Below are positions 24,984-34,958 of a DNA stretch of 64,000 bases, piece by piece. The DNA is from [Actinomadura] parvosata subsp. kistnae (lineage in GTDB: Bacteria; Actinomycetota; Actinomycetes; Streptosporangiales; Streptosporangiaceae). Numbering within the stretch: the first letter of the stretch is position 1; each line of letters begins with the position of its first letter. Both the position numbers and the translations under genes were made by a program. The notes under the pieces were generated by a model. That model had not been told where the DNA came from, ran no database searches, and saw only the letters and a program-made list of their open reading frames with translations. The DNA is taken from positions 930,001 to 994,000 of the forward strand of contig NZ_OOHJ01000022.1 of the NCBI RefSeq assembly GCF_900323885.1, read 5' to 3'.

Positions 24984-27468
24984 CCCAGCAACTCGACCGT
25001 GCCCCGCTCGCCGTCCACCCTGATCCGGTCGCCGTCACGGAGCCGCATGGTCGCGTTGCCGGTGCCGACGACGGCGGGGATGCCCAGCTCGCGGGCCACG
25101 ATGGAGGCGTGCGAGAGGGGCGCCCCCATGTCGGTCACGACGGCGGCGGCGCGCGGGAACATCGGGGTCCAGCCCACGTTCGTGAGCGTGGTGACGAGGA
25201 TCTCGCCCGGCTTGAGCCGCTCGCCCTCCTCGGGCCCCGCGATCACCCGGGCGACGCCCTCCACCACGCCGGGGGCGCCGGGGAAGCCGGTGACGGTGTC
25301 GCTCACCGGCGCGGTGGCGCCGCGCGCGTCGTACAGGTCGGCCCGCCGGTCGGGGTCGGCGGCCCAGCGCACCGGGTCGAAGCGGCCGACGATCAGCGCC
25401 GGGTAGGGCGGCAGCGCGGCGTAGTGCTCGTAGGTGGCCCGCCGCACCGGCGCCTTCTCCAGCACCGACCGGTCGCCGCGCAGGAGCGCGAGCAGCTCGG
25501 GCAGGTGGAGGAAGAACACGTCGGCACCGGCCCCGGTCAGCTCCCCGGCCCGCACGGTGAACGCGCGCAGCACCCAGAACGCCCGGATGTTCTCCGATCG
25601 GGCGCTCTCCCGGTCGCGCACGACGGCGTTCCACCGCCGCACCCGCTCGCGCATCGCGGCCTCCTTGCCGGGGTAGCGCTGCGCGAAGCGCGCCCACGCC
25701 TCCTCCCTGGCCTTGGCCTGCCGCTCCAGCAGCTCCTCGGTGCCGGCCCGCAGGTCGCGCAGCCCGGCGAGCTGGGCGTCGATCCACGCCGGGTCCTCCC
25801 CCGGCCGGGCGATCGACACCTCGAACTCGTGCGGGCCGCGATGCCCGTACCGGCGGGCGAACTCCTCGCGGGTGATCTCGCCCCTGGCCAGCCTGGACAG
25901 GCCCATCACCGGCCCCATGCTGGCCAGCTCGCCGTCGGCGTTGACGCCGGTCAGCATCGCCTCGGCAGCCACCTCGCCCATCATCTTGCGCAGCCGGTCG
26001 CGGGTGAAGACGAGCGTGGCGCCCCCTGGCGGCCGGCGGCCTCCAGCATCTGGGAGGAGGTGACCAGGTGCGGCGCGATCTCCCGTTCCCACAGCTCGGC
26101 CAGCGCGGCGGGCGTCGCGGTCGCGGCGACGCGCTCGCGCAGCTCCTCGCACCGCCTTGGGGAGTCGGCCAGGAACGCGTGCATGTGCTTGAGGTGGCGG
26201 GCGACGCGGCGGCGCAGGCGGATCGCCATGGGGACCGCCTTCCTGATCAACTCCCACCGCGACACCGGCACCAGCGGCACCTCCAGGCCGGGCGGTATCT
26301 TGCCGAAGACCTGGTCGACCACGCCGAGCCGGCTCTTCATGCCCATCGCGGCGGCGATGGAGTGCAGGACGCTCAGGTTCATGTAGAAGCGCCCGCCGAT
26401 GTTGCCCACCAGGTCGAGGCCGGGCAGCGTCGAGGCGGACATGGCCTCCTGGATGAAGATCCGCACGTACGACCACGTGATCGGGGTCATCACGTCGGGG
26501 ATGGCCTCGCCCAGGTTGCCGCCGGTCCACAGGTAGTCGCCCTTGAGGCTGTCGTTCCACTCCTCCAGGCGCGGCTTGAGGCCGGTGATCGGGCGCGCCT
26601 GCACAATGGCGAACGTGCCCGCGCGCCTGGTCCACTCCACGTCCATCGGCGTGCCGTACAGGGCCTGGACGCGGGCGCCGAGCGCGGCCAGCTCCAGGGC
26701 CTGGGCGTCGTCGAGCACGGGTGCGGCGCGCAGCTCGGCGGGCACCGGCCGTTCCTCGGTGCCGCCGTCGACGCGCACGGTCATGACGGCCTTGTCGCCG
26801 GTGCGCGTCTCGATCACCTTGCCGCCGGACACCTTGATCGTGTCGGGGGTGACCTGGCCGCCGACGACCGACTCGCCGAGGCCCCACGAGGCGTTGATGA
26901 CGGTCTGGTCGCGGTCGCCGGTCAGCGGATCGGCGGTGAACATGACGCCCGCCGCGTCGGCGTCGACCAGCTCCTGCACGACCACGGCCAGCGCGACGTC
27001 GTCGTGCGGCACGCCGTTCTGGTCGCGGTAGGCGATCGCGCGCGGGTTCCACAGCGAGGCCCAGCAGCGCCTGACGGCGTCGAGCAGGGCGTCGCCCCTG
27101 ATGTTGAGGTAGGTGTCCTGCTGCCCGGCGAACGACATGTCGGGCAGGTCCTCGGCGGTGGCGGACGAGCGCACCGCCACGGGCACGTCGTCGCCGAGCG
27201 CCGCGTACGCCCGCAGGATCTCCTCCGCCAGGCCGGCCGGCAGCTCGCGGGCGGCGAACAGCGGCGGGATCCGGGCGGGATCCTCGGCGGCGGCGCGCAG
27301 GATCTCGTCGTGGCAGCCGGCCACGAACGCGCGATAGGCCCCGGTCGTGACGTGGAACCCGCCGGGCACGGGCAGCCCGGCCCTGGCCATCCTGGCCAGG
27401 GAGGCGCCCTTGCCGCCCACGGTCGCGAGGTCGGCCGCATTGTCGTCGAGAGGAAGTACGGCCCTCAC
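24980..27468 (-). pseudogene. PEP-utilising enzyme, rifampin-phosphotransferase-like, split by a frameshift
   Basis: Two frames together encode one protein of about 829 residues. The 5' frame (GTG 27468, AAGGAG eight bases upstream) gives the ATP-grasp part (VGGKGASLARM, VAVRSSATAEDLPDMSFAGQ, GVMFTADPLTGD, VEWTRRAG). The 3' frame resumes at GATLVFTRDRL and runs through the middle domain to the swivelling phosphohistidine domain (GAPLSHASIVARELGIPAV). The junction is a run of five C on the plus strand (26022-26026). One more base there would restore the reading AAGRQGGATLVF. Domain order and length fit rifampin phosphotransferase Rph better than housekeeping PEP synthase, but substrate specificity is inferred. 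It lies 12 bases after a TetR gene on the same strand. A sequencing error in a G-run is as likely as a real mutation. Confidence 0.85.
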
Positions 27469-27480
27469 TGCACACGCTCC

Positions 27481-28188
27481 TTAGAGCCCTAGGGAGGTCT
27501 CCAGCTTGCGCCGGGCGATCTCCACAGAGGCGTCGAGAAATTCGAGGGTGGCCCGCGCGGCCGCCTCGGCGTCGGCCGGAGGCAGCGGGCGGCCCGTGGC
27601 CAGGGTGCGCTCGATGGTGTCGGCGACCAGCTCCGCGACGCGCTCGTCGGACGGCCTGGTGTCGTCGGGCAGCGACTCCCGCAGGAACAGGAACCCGTAG
27701 ACGATCGAGCCGACCGTGACCAGGTGGTCGCCGGGGTCGTCGCGGACGGCGCCGCGCTTGACCAGCTCGGCCACGTACGGCTCGAAGGCCGCCTCCGTCA
27801 GCGCCCAGCGCGTGCTGGTGCGCCTCTGGCGGGTCAGCTTGCCCAGCACCTGGGAGTCGCCCGTGAGCACCGCCTGGAGCAGCGGGCGCCGCAGCAGCGC
27901 CCGCGCGAACTCGCCGAACAGCTGGCTCAGCGTGGCCGGCGCCCGGTCGCGGACCTCGGTCATCATGAGCAGCCGCTCGCGGCGCAGCAACGCGGCGAAG
28001 ATGTCGTCGCGCGTCTTCCAGTGCAGGTAGATCGTGCCCTTGGCGACGCCGGCGCGCTGGGCGATGTCGTCGATCGTGGTCTTGTCGTAGCCCCAGCGCA
28101 GCACCAGCTCGGCGACGGCGTCGAGGATGCGGTGCGCCCGCTCGATCTGGCGTGCCGGATCCCGTGGCGGCCGTCCTGCCCTGGCCAT
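27481..28188 (-). CDS. TetR-family regulator of the PEP-utilising enzyme operon
   Basis: The 235-residue repressor has an N-terminal helix-turn-helix (about 22-65; TTIDDIAQRAGVAKGTIYLHWKT) and an all-helical sensor domain. ATG 28188 has GGTGAG four bases upstream; GTG 28197 would add three residues. It is the first gene of a unit with the rifampin-phosphotransferase-like gene (12-base gap) and the small acidic protein. A 26-bp palindrome 19 bases upstream is its probable operator, so the operon is likely autoregulated and induced by a small molecule, possibly the drug the enzyme modifies. Confidence 0.9.
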   Translation of the reverse strand: MARAGRPPRDPARQIERAHRILDAVAELVLRWGYDKTTIDDIAQRAGVAKGTIYLHWKTRDDIFAALLRRERLLMMTEVRDRAPATLSQLFGEFARALLRRPLLQAVLTGDSQVLGKLTRQRRTSTRWALTEAAFEPYVAELVKRGAVRDDPGDHLVTVGSIVYGFLFLRESLPDDTRPSDERVAELVADTIERTLATGRPLPPADAEAAARATLEFLDASVEIARRKLETSLGL

Positions 28189-28206
28189 GCGTCTCACCCC
28201 ATTTGT

Positions 28207-28232
28207 TTGACCCGATGAGATTATCTGGTCAA
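28207..28232. promoter_or_regulatory. TetR operator (26-bp imperfect palindrome)
   Basis: The arms TTGACCCGAT and ATCTGGTCAA are separated by six bases, with one mismatched pair. The site lies 19-44 bases upstream of the TetR ATG, which suits binding by a TetR dimer and autoregulation of the operon. Confidence 0.7.
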
Positions 28233-28246
28233 TTTATTAACCGCAA

Positions 28247-28268
28247 GTTCACCCCGAAGAGGGTGAAC
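28247..28268. terminator. Terminator of the giant TPR gene
   Basis: GTTCACCC-CGAAGA-GGGTGAAC is a perfect 8-bp stem with a six-base loop (TCTTCG on the transcribed strand), 8 bases past the stop of the 1688-residue gene and before the next promoter. Confidence 0.65.
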
Positions 28269-28276
28269 CCGCTGTT

Positions 28277-31200
28277 TCAGGCGATCTTGGCCAGCAGCGT
28301 CTCGGCCTCCGGGGCGAACGCCGGATCGCCCGTCCCGGCGGCCGTCGCCAGCAACCGGCGGGCCAGCTCCAGGTCGCCGCGCTCGTACCGGATCTCGCCG
28401 AGCCTGAACGCGGCCTCGGCCACCAGCTCCGGCCGCTCCGTCAGCTCCAGCATCAGCTCGTAGTACCGCAGCGCCCCGTCGCGGTCGCCCAGCCAGTAGC
28501 ACAGCTCGCCGAGATGCGCCGCCGCCATGCCCGACTCCGGGTCGCCCGCGTCGATCACGCGCTGGTACCAGGTGAGCGCCTCCGGGAAGTTCCTGTCCTG
28601 CTTGGCCAGCGCGCCCAGGTACATCGCGGCCAGCGCGCCGACGTGCCCCTCGCCCTCCTCGACCGCCCTGCGGTACCAGGCGCGCGCCCGCTCCGCGTCC
28701 TCCTCGTGGTACGTCTGCCCCAGCGCGATCATGGCCCGGGCCGCGAGATCGCCGTCGTCCGCCTCCAGCACCCGCAGGTACACCTGCCGGCCCTCCTCCA
28801 CGTGACCGGCGCCCACGAGCGTCTGCGCGTACACGCTGAGCGTCGTCGGCTCGCCGCTCTCGGCCGCCGCCCGCAGCGTGCGCAGCGACGTCTCCGTGTC
28901 GCCCTGGCGCTCCTGCAGCATGCCCAGCAGGCCGCCGAACACGCCCGGCACCGGGCTGTCCGCGTCGCCCGCGCGCCGCTCCGCCAGGTCGTAGAACGCC
29001 TCGGCGTCACCCGCCGAGTCCAGCAGCTCCAGCAGCCTGCCGCCCGCGACGAAGCGCACGTCGGCGTCCTCGTGCTCGTTCAGCCGCTCGTACGTGGCCC
29101 GCGCCGCCGCCGTCTCCCCCAGCTCCGCCAGCCGCCCGGCCGCCTCGATCTCGGTGTACGGGTCGGACCCGGCCAGCTCGAAGTACCGCCGCACCGCGTC
29201 CGGGTCCGTGCACCGGGCGCCGAGGTCGCGCGCCTGGGCGGCGGCGTGCTCGCCCATCAGCCCCAGCACCTCCAGCGCCGGCCCGTGCTCGCCCCGGTCG
29301 CACAGCTCCTGCGCGATGCCGTGCAGGGCGTCCAGCGCGGTCCCGGCCATGCCGGTGCCGAGCGCGGCGGCGAACGACCGGGCCGCGGCCAGCGGCCGGC
29401 CGTCCTCGTACCGCCAGACGCCGAGCTGCACGCTCGCCTTCGCCGCCACCCACGCCACGCCCGAGCCCGCCGCCAGGTCCAGCTCCCGCTCGGCGCCCGC
29501 CGCGTCGCCCAGCTCGCGCAGGGCCGCCGCCAGATCCAGTCGCAGGGACGCCGACAGCTCGCGATGCCCGGCCTCGATCCCCTTGGCGTACATGCCGGCC
29601 GCCTCCCGCAGGTCACCCCGCGCGGCCAGGGCGCCGCCCCACGCCCAGTAGCCCACCGCCACGGTCTCCGGGTCGCCGCTGCCCACCGCGCGCTCCGCCT
29701 CCTCGATCGCGGCGGCGTGGTCCTTCTCGCCCAGCAGATGGACGAGGAGGCGGCGCAGGCATTCGAGGTCGCCCGCCGCGGCCGACTCGGCCAGCAGCCG
29801 CCGCGCCTCGGCGGCGTCGCCGCGCTCGGCGAGCAGGTCGGCGGCGAGCACGGCCGTCGTCGGCAGCCCGGCCCTGGCCGCCTCCACCGCCCCATCGAGG
29901 TCGCCGCGGCGGTGCCGGACCACCGCGATGTTGCGCCAGGCCGCGCCCGCCGTCGCCGGGTGGCCGATGGCGAGCAGGAAGCACAGCTCCGAGCGGCAGT
30001 TGTCGCCGTCCTCCGCCAGGCGCGCGCCGAGGTCGATCGCCGCCCCGGCGGCCGGCTCCGGGTCGCCCTCCTCGATGACCAGGCGGTAGAACTCGCTCGC
30101 CTTGGGGGCACCGGCCAGGATCTCGTCCAGCGCCCGCGCCCGCTCGTCCTGACCGAGGGCGGGCAGCAGGCGGCGCACCTCCCGCCCGTCCTCGTCGTGC
30201 AGCGCGAGCAGCAGCGCGGCCAGCGGCTCCGACCCCGTCCGGCCGGTCAGTGCCGCCAGCGCGCCCGGCCGGTCGCCCTCCGCCAGCAGCACCCACGGCA
30301 GCTCCTCGGGGGTGGCGCGGCCGAGCAGGTGGCGGGCCACGGCGGCGGCGTGCTCGTCGTCCTCCTGCGCGGCGGCCCGCTCCAGCGCGAAGTGGCCGGT
30401 CTCGGTGTCGCCGGCCGCCAGCAGGCAGCGGCCCGCCTCCAGCATGATCGCCGGCTCCCCGTCCGGGTCGAGCGCGGCGGCCCGCTCGTACGCCGCCCGC
30501 GCGCCCTCCAGGTCGCCGGTCTCGGCCAACAGGCTGCCGAGCAGGCACTCCGACGCCCCGGACACCTCACCCCGCGCCTCCCGCAGGACCGCCAGCGCGG
30601 CCTCGGAGTCCCCGTGCTCGCGCAACATCCGCGCCAGGTGCCACGCGCCCTCGCCGCCCGGAACCGCGCCCGCGCCGTCCGGCACCACATCCGGGCCGCC
30701 CGCGCGCTCGTGGGCGGCCGCGCGCCCGTCGGGGTCCGCCGCGCCGAAGGCCGCGGTCAGGCGCTCGGCGGCCTCTGTCACGCGGCCGCACGCCACCAGC
30801 GAGCCGGCCATCATCAGCGCCACCTTGTCGTCGGGGTCGGGCACCTGTTCCAGCGCCTGCACCGCCTGCGCGTGCTCGCCGAGCTCGCGCAGGATCTCGG
30901 CGGCCGAGCGCAGCGCCACCCCGTTCAGGTCGTCGTCCTCGCCCAGCGCCCCCAGGAACGCCTCGACCGCCCCGCGCCGGTCGCCCGCGTCGCCGCGCAG
31001 CGCGCCGAGCAGGCAGCCGGCCTGCTGGCGCTGGGCGGGATGGCCGGCGGCGGCCACCAGCGCGAGCGCCCCGTCGGCGGCCTCGACCACGCCGGTGTGC
31101 TGCCAGGCGTTCGCGCACTCGATGGCGAGCAGCCCGGCCATCGCCCGCGCCTCCCCCTCGGGGAACGCCCGCGCCGCCGCCTCGAAGTCGCGGTCGAGCA

Positions 31201-33343
31201 CCAGCCGCCCGAACGCGCACAGCTCGTCGGTGCCCAGCTCGAACGCGGCCCGCGCCCCCGCGACGTCGTCCAGCCTGATCCGGTTGAACGCCAGCGGCAG
31301 CGCGGCCCGCTCCGGCTCCCCGTCGGCGATCACCCGTTCGTGCAGGCGGCAGGCGGCGAGCAGGTCGCCCTGCCGCTCGTACACGCCGGTCAGCCCGGCC
31401 GCCGCCTCGAACCGCAGCCCCCGGTGCCCGGCCGCGAACGCCGCCTCGTACGCGGCCCGCGCCTCCCCCGGGTCCTCCTCGGCGACCAGCTCGCCCAGCG
31501 CCCACCCCACCCAGGGGGCCAGCCCCGGATGACCGTCGGCCAGGGCGTCCCGCAGCAGCCCGGCCGCGCGGGCCCGGTCGGGCAGGACGTCCTTGCAGAT
31601 CATCGCCGTGTACGACAGCGCCAGCGGGTCTCCGCTGCCCGCCGCCGACAGGAACATCTCGGAGACGTCGGACAGGTCGTACCCGATGGAGGCCAGCACC
31701 TGCGCGAACACGGCGGTGCCGATGGCGGACACGGCCGGGTCGGGGTGCCGCGCGGCCTCCTGGTAGCGGGCCAGCCCCTCCTCCCTGCCGAGCCGCTGGT
31801 GGTCGAGCATCGCGGCGAGCACGGGGTGCGGCTCGTCGCCGGGGGCGCGCAGCAGGTGCAGCAGGAACGCCGCGTTGAAGCCCTGGAGCACGTCGTCGCC
31901 CTCGGCCACGTACGACAGCAGCTCGTCGGCCTGCTCCCGGTCCCCTTCGCCCAGCTCCAGCTTGGCCAGCACGACCATGGCGCGCAGCGACTGGGCGGGC
32001 GCGCCGGAGTCGGCGGCCCTGCGCAGCAGGCGCCTGGCGGTGGCCAGCTCGCCGGCCCGCAGCGCCTCCATGCCGTCGTCGGTGTCCTGGAGCGCCTGCT
32101 CCTCGACGGGGTCGGCCAGGGGCTGCTGCCTGGCGGCGTGGTCGAGCAGGAGGGTGGCCTTGAACGCGGTGTCCTGATCGTCGTGGCCGGCGGCGGCCCG
32201 CAGCAGCTCGACGATCTCGGCACGGATCTCTGCGCTGGTCTCGGGGCTGGTCTCGGGGCTGGTCCCCGCACTGGTCCCCGCACTGGTCTCCGCGCCGGCC
32301 TCAGGGCTGGTCTCGGGGTGCTGGTCGAGCAGCAGGCCGAGCAGGGTGACGCAGGCGGAGGACCACGTGTCGTCGCCGGACTCCAGCACGGCGCGCGCCG
32401 ACGCCAGCGCCTCGGCGGCCTCGCCGGCCTCGGCGTGCATCTGGGCGAGGCAGGCGTGGGCCTGGGCGGCGTACTCGCGGTGGCCGCTGGCGATCACGCG
32501 GTGGAAGATGGCCTTGGTCTCCTCGTCGTCGCCGAGCTGCGCGGTCACCTTGGCCAGCTCGACGAGCGAGGGCAGCCGGATGTCCGGCCTGGGGTCCTCG
32601 GCGGCCACCCGGTACGCGGCGGCGGACTCGGCGTACTCGCCCAGGTCCACCAGCACCGCGCCGAGCAGCTTGTGCGCCATGGCCCGGTGCTCGGGCGAGC
32701 CGACGGCGATGGCGTGCTCGCACGCCTCGCGGGCGGCGTCGAAGTCGCCCTCCTCGGCGTGGATCTGGTAGAGCCGGAACGCCGACAGCGCCACGATCTC
32801 CGGGTCGCCGCAGGTCAGCAGCGCGCGGTAGTCGTCCTCGTCCTCCGCCTCGGCATAGAGGTCGCGGGCGGAGGCCGGGTCCTGGTGGAACTCGGGCAGC
32901 TCCAGCCGGGCGGCCAGCTCGGCGACGGCGGGGCTGTGGCACCGACGGGCCCGCTCCAGCGACTCCTGCGCGCCCTGGGCGTCGCCGAGCTGGGTCAGCA
33001 CCAGCACGAGCGCCGTGTCGGCGAGCGCGGCCACCTCGAAGTCGGCGCCGTCGGAGGCGATCATCAGCACCCGGTGCGCCGCCGCCCATTCCTCGGCGGT
33101 GACCAGCATCATCCCCATGGCGATGGCCGAGCGCTGCCCGAACACCGGGTCGCCCGACTGGATCACCGACCGGTGCGCCGCCTCGGCGCCCTCCAGGTCG
33201 CCCTGCTCGTGCAGCAGCCCGGCCAGCAGGTGGGAGGCCTCAGGGTCTCCCGTGGCCGCGATCTGCCTGAACAGCGCGGCGGCCCGGTCCAGGTCTCCCG
33301 CTTTCCAATGGTCCATGGCCGCGTCGAGCTGTTCGGACGCCAT
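28277..33343 (-). CDS. Giant tetratricopeptide-repeat solenoid protein (1688 aa)
   Basis: Essentially the whole protein is made of helical repeats about 34-36 residues long. They have a recurring turn GDPE/GDPD followed by helices of the LLAGLLHEQGDLEGA type. There is no signal peptide, transmembrane helix or catalytic domain. It starts at ATG 33343 with GGGGTGAG upstream. Residues about 343-371 are a low-complexity Thr/Ser/Glu repeat between two TPR blocks. Charge is strongly acidic. Such solenoids act as protein-binding scaffolds; no partner is indicated by the neighbours, as genes on both sides have separate promoters. Acidic TPR proteins of this style recur in actinomycete genomes, but no function can be named. 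Confidence 0.85.
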   Translation of the reverse strand: MASEQLDAAMDHWKAGDLDRAAALFRQIAATGDPEASHLLAGLLHEQGDLEGAEAAHRSVIQSGDPVFGQRSAIAMGMMLVTAEEWAAAHRVLMIASDGADFEVAALADTALVLVLTQLGDAQGAQESLERARRCHSPAVAELAARLELPEFHQDPASARDLYAEAEDEDDYRALLTCGDPEIVALSAFRLYQIHAEEGDFDAAREACEHAIAVGSPEHRAMAHKLLGAVLVDLGEYAESAAAYRVAAEDPRPDIRLPSLVELAKVTAQLGDDEETKAIFHRVIASGHREYAAQAHACLAQMHAEAGEAAEALASARAVLESGDDTWSSACVTLLGLLLDQHPETSPEAGAETSAGTSAGTSPETSPETSAEIRAEIVELLRAAAGHDDQDTAFKATLLLDHAARQQPLADPVEEQALQDTDDGMEALRAGELATARRLLRRAADSGAPAQSLRAMVVLAKLELGEGDREQADELLSYVAEGDDVLQGFNAAFLLHLLRAPGDEPHPVLAAMLDHQRLGREEGLARYQEAARHPDPAVSAIGTAVFAQVLASIGYDLSDVSEMFLSAAGSGDPLALSYTAMICKDVLPDRARAAGLLRDALADGHPGLAPWVGWALGELVAEEDPGEARAAYEAAFAAGHRGLRFEAAAGLTGVYERQGDLLAACRLHERVIADGEPERAALPLAFNRIRLDDVAGARAAFELGTDELCAFGRLVLDRDFEAAARAFPEGEARAMAGLLAIECANAWQHTGVVEAADGALALVAAAGHPAQRQQAGCLLGALRGDAGDRRGAVEAFLGALGEDDDLNGVALRSAAEILRELGEHAQAVQALEQVPDPDDKVALMMAGSLVACGRVTEAAERLTAAFGAADPDGRAAAHERAGGPDVVPDGAGAVPGGEGAWHLARMLREHGDSEAALAVLREARGEVSGASECLLGSLLAETGDLEGARAAYERAAALDPDGEPAIMLEAGRCLLAAGDTETGHFALERAAAQEDDEHAAAVARHLLGRATPEELPWVLLAEGDRPGALAALTGRTGSEPLAALLLALHDEDGREVRRLLPALGQDERARALDEILAGAPKASEFYRLVIEEGDPEPAAGAAIDLGARLAEDGDNCRSELCFLLAIGHPATAGAAWRNIAVVRHRRGDLDGAVEAARAGLPTTAVLAADLLAERGDAAEARRLLAESAAAGDLECLRRLLVHLLGEKDHAAAIEEAERAVGSGDPETVAVGYWAWGGALAARGDLREAAGMYAKGIEAGHRELSASLRLDLAAALRELGDAAGAERELDLAAGSGVAWVAAKASVQLGVWRYEDGRPLAAARSFAAALGTGMAGTALDALHGIAQELCDRGEHGPALEVLGLMGEHAAAQARDLGARCTDPDAVRRYFELAGSDPYTEIEAAGRLAELGETAAARATYERLNEHEDADVRFVAGGRLLELLDSAGDAEAFYDLAERRAGDADSPVPGVFGGLLGMLQERQGDTETSLRTLRAAAESGEPTTLSVYAQTLVGAGHVEEGRQVYLRVLEADDGDLAARAMIALGQTYHEEDAERARAWYRRAVEEGEGHVGALAAMYLGALAKQDRNFPEALTWYQRVIDAGDPESGMAAAHLGELCYWLGDRDGALRYYELMLELTERPELVAEAAFRLGEIRYERGDLELARRLLATAAGTGDPAFAPEAETLLAKIA
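32228..32317 (-). repeat. 12-bp tandem repeat in the TPR gene
   Basis: About seven imperfect 12-base units (variants of GGTCTCGGGGCT and GGTCCCCGCACT) encode 4-residue repeats such as ETSP and GTSA at protein residues about 343-371. The period is a multiple of three, so copy-number change keeps the frame. Confidence 0.75.
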
Positions 33344-33467
33344 CGCTCACCCCAATGTCACTCAACAATGTGAAAAAGCTACAGATCTGCCACCCACGTG
33401 ACAGCGCATTCCGAGATCTTGGGGGTCCGGCCGCCCGGAAGCGCCGGAGCGCCGTAGCGTAGAGGCC

Positions 33468-34025
33468 ATGGGCAAGGCGTTCTGGATCGATCAGGAGTTC
33501 GACAGAGACCGTGACGGGCGCTATGCCGTACACGTGCGCAAGAACCTCGACGAGTTCGAGTGGGGCGACATCGCGCCCGTCCGGTTCGCCTGCACGGCGT
33601 GGGAGCTGGCCACGCCGCCGTCGCTGGCCCCCGGCTTCGTCCGGTGGGACCGGCGCATCCTGGAGGCGAGCTGCCACCGCAACACCTGGGACGGCACCCT
33701 CTACGCGCGGGTCAGGATCGTCTCCCCGCTGCCGGAGGAGCTGCGCCGCTCGCGCGCCTGGTGGCGCGACCGCGGCTGGCTGGGCTGGCAGGAGACCTTC
33801 GGCCAGTACGTCGAGCCGACCCAGCAGGACCTCGCCCGGCTGCCGTTCCTGCGGGCCTCGCTGCTCGTGGAGGCGCCGCTGCCGCTCGACGACCTGCCGC
33901 CCGAGCCGGAGGGGCCGCACATGGAGGTCGAGCAGAGCGCGCACCGCGCGGTGACCGTGCTGGCCCGCGAGCTGAACGCGCTGGTGTCACCCGTGCTCGA
34001 CCAGCTCGGCGGCACAGCGGGCTAG
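33468..34025 (+). CDS. Hypothetical protein (185 aa)
   Basis: The 185-residue soluble protein starts MGKAFWIDQEFDRDRDGRYA. It is rich in Trp and Arg in the middle (WWRDRGWLGWQETFGQYV) and has a mostly helical C terminus. No family is recognised. It starts at ATG 33468 with TAGAGG close upstream, 124 bases from the divergent TPR gene. Codon use matches the neighbours, so it is probably a native gene. It converges with the DinB gene after 7 bases. Confidence 0.75.
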   Translation: MGKAFWIDQEFDRDRDGRYAVHVRKNLDEFEWGDIAPVRFACTAWELATPPSLAPGFVRWDRRILEASCHRNTWDGTLYARVRIVSPLPEELRRSRAWWRDRGWLGWQETFGQYVEPTQQDLARLPFLRASLLVEAPLPLDDLPPEPEGPHMEVEQSAHRAVTVLARELNALVSPVLDQLGGTAG

Positions 34026-34032
34026 AGGCGGG

Positions 34033-34536
34033 CTAGAAGCCCTTCGTCCCGTCGATCAGCTCGCGCAGGATGTCGAGGTGGCCGTTGTGGCGGGCGGTCT
34101 CCTCGGTCATGTGGCCGATGACCCACCTCAGCGTGAGGTGGTTGCCCTGGCTGTCGGTGCCCTTGGAACGCTCGTCCAGCGGGATGCCCGCGATGAGCTC
34201 GTCCACCTTGCGGCACTGCGCCTGGTAGTCCTCCAGGACCCGGGCCAGCGGGTCGCCCAGCGTCGCGGTGAAGTCGGCGTCGGGGTCCTCGTCCGTCCAC
34301 GGGGCCCGGTCGGGACCGCCGAGGAACATCACCTCGAACCAGTAGTGCTCGTTCCAGCGCAGATGGCTCACCACGCCGGAGATCGTCATCAGCGGTGAGG
34401 TCGCCAGCGGCGCCCGCCTCGCGTCCTCGTCGCTCAAGCCTTCGCATTTCGCCACGACGGTGGCGCGCGCGTAGTCGTGGAAGGTGGTCAGCGTGCTGCG
34501 CTCGTCCCAGGAGGTGGGGGTGTCGGTTCTCCGCAT
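34033..34536 (-). CDS. DinB/DUF664 family protein
   Basis: The 167-residue protein is of the DinB-like four-helix bundle superfamily. The three metal-ligand His positions are visible in SHLRWNEHYWFE and in GHMTEETARHNGHLD near the C terminus. Bacterial members include bacillithiol- or mycothiol-dependent transferases; which reaction applies here is not decided by sequence. It starts at ATG 34536, 41 bases from the divergent lipoprotein gene. Confidence 0.88.
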   Translation of the reverse strand: MRRTDTPTSWDERSTLTTFHDYARATVVAKCEGLSDEDARRAPLATSPLMTISGVVSHLRWNEHYWFEVMFLGGPDRAPWTDEDPDADFTATLGDPLARVLEDYQAQCRKVDELIAGIPLDERSKGTDSQGNHLTLRWVIGHMTEETARHNGHLDILRELIDGTKGF

Positions 34537-34577
34537 CGGACCAGCATGCCTGATTCTCCTGTGGGTAGCAGGGGCCC

Positions 34578-34958
34578 ATGAGGATGGCGTTCGTCGTGCT
34601 GATGCTGACTCTGACTACTGTCGGTTGCGCCGTGGACACGGCCTCGCCCGCGCGCGCGGCCGAGCGCTTCCACGCCGCGCTCGCCGCGCACCAGGAGGAG
34701 GCGGCGTGCGCGATGCTCGCCCGCAAGACCGCCGACAAGCTGCCCGACCCCGGCCAGAGCTGCGCCGACGCGCTGCGCGAGCTGCGGTTCGGACCGGGCG
34801 GCCAGGTCACGTCCGTGGCCGTGTGGGGCGAGGACGCCCAGGTACGGCTGGCCGGCGACACGCTCTTCCTGCACCGCTTCACCGACGGCTGGCGGATCAG
34901 GGCCGCGGGCTGCGAGCCGATGGGCGACCTGCCGTACGACTGTGAGGTGGACGACTGA
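34578..34958 (+). CDS. Small lipoprotein (126 aa)
   Basis: An N-terminal signal MAFVVLMLTLTTVGC ends in a lipobox (TTVGC), with Cys17 the probable lipid attachment site. The mature part of about 110 residues has three further Cys and a pattern (AAERFHAALAAHQEEAACAML) seen in small actinomycete lipoproteins of unknown role. It forms an operon with a 27-residue membrane peptide and a DUF6766 gene: its stop overlaps the next ATG by one base (TGATG). Confidence 0.75.
   Translation: MRMAFVVLMLTLTTVGCAVDTASPARAAERFHAALAAHQEEAACAMLARKTADKLPDPGQSCADALRELRFGPGGQVTSVAVWGEDAQVRLAGDTLFLHRFTDGWRIRAAGCEPMGDLPYDCEVDD

Noticed and set aside
28514-33373. Plus-strand open frame of 1619 codons opposite the TPR gene
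   Set aside because: It is a long antisense frame caused by high GC and lack of stops. Its translation is Arg/Gly/His noise, while the minus strand gives clear TPR repeats and a ribosome-binding site.
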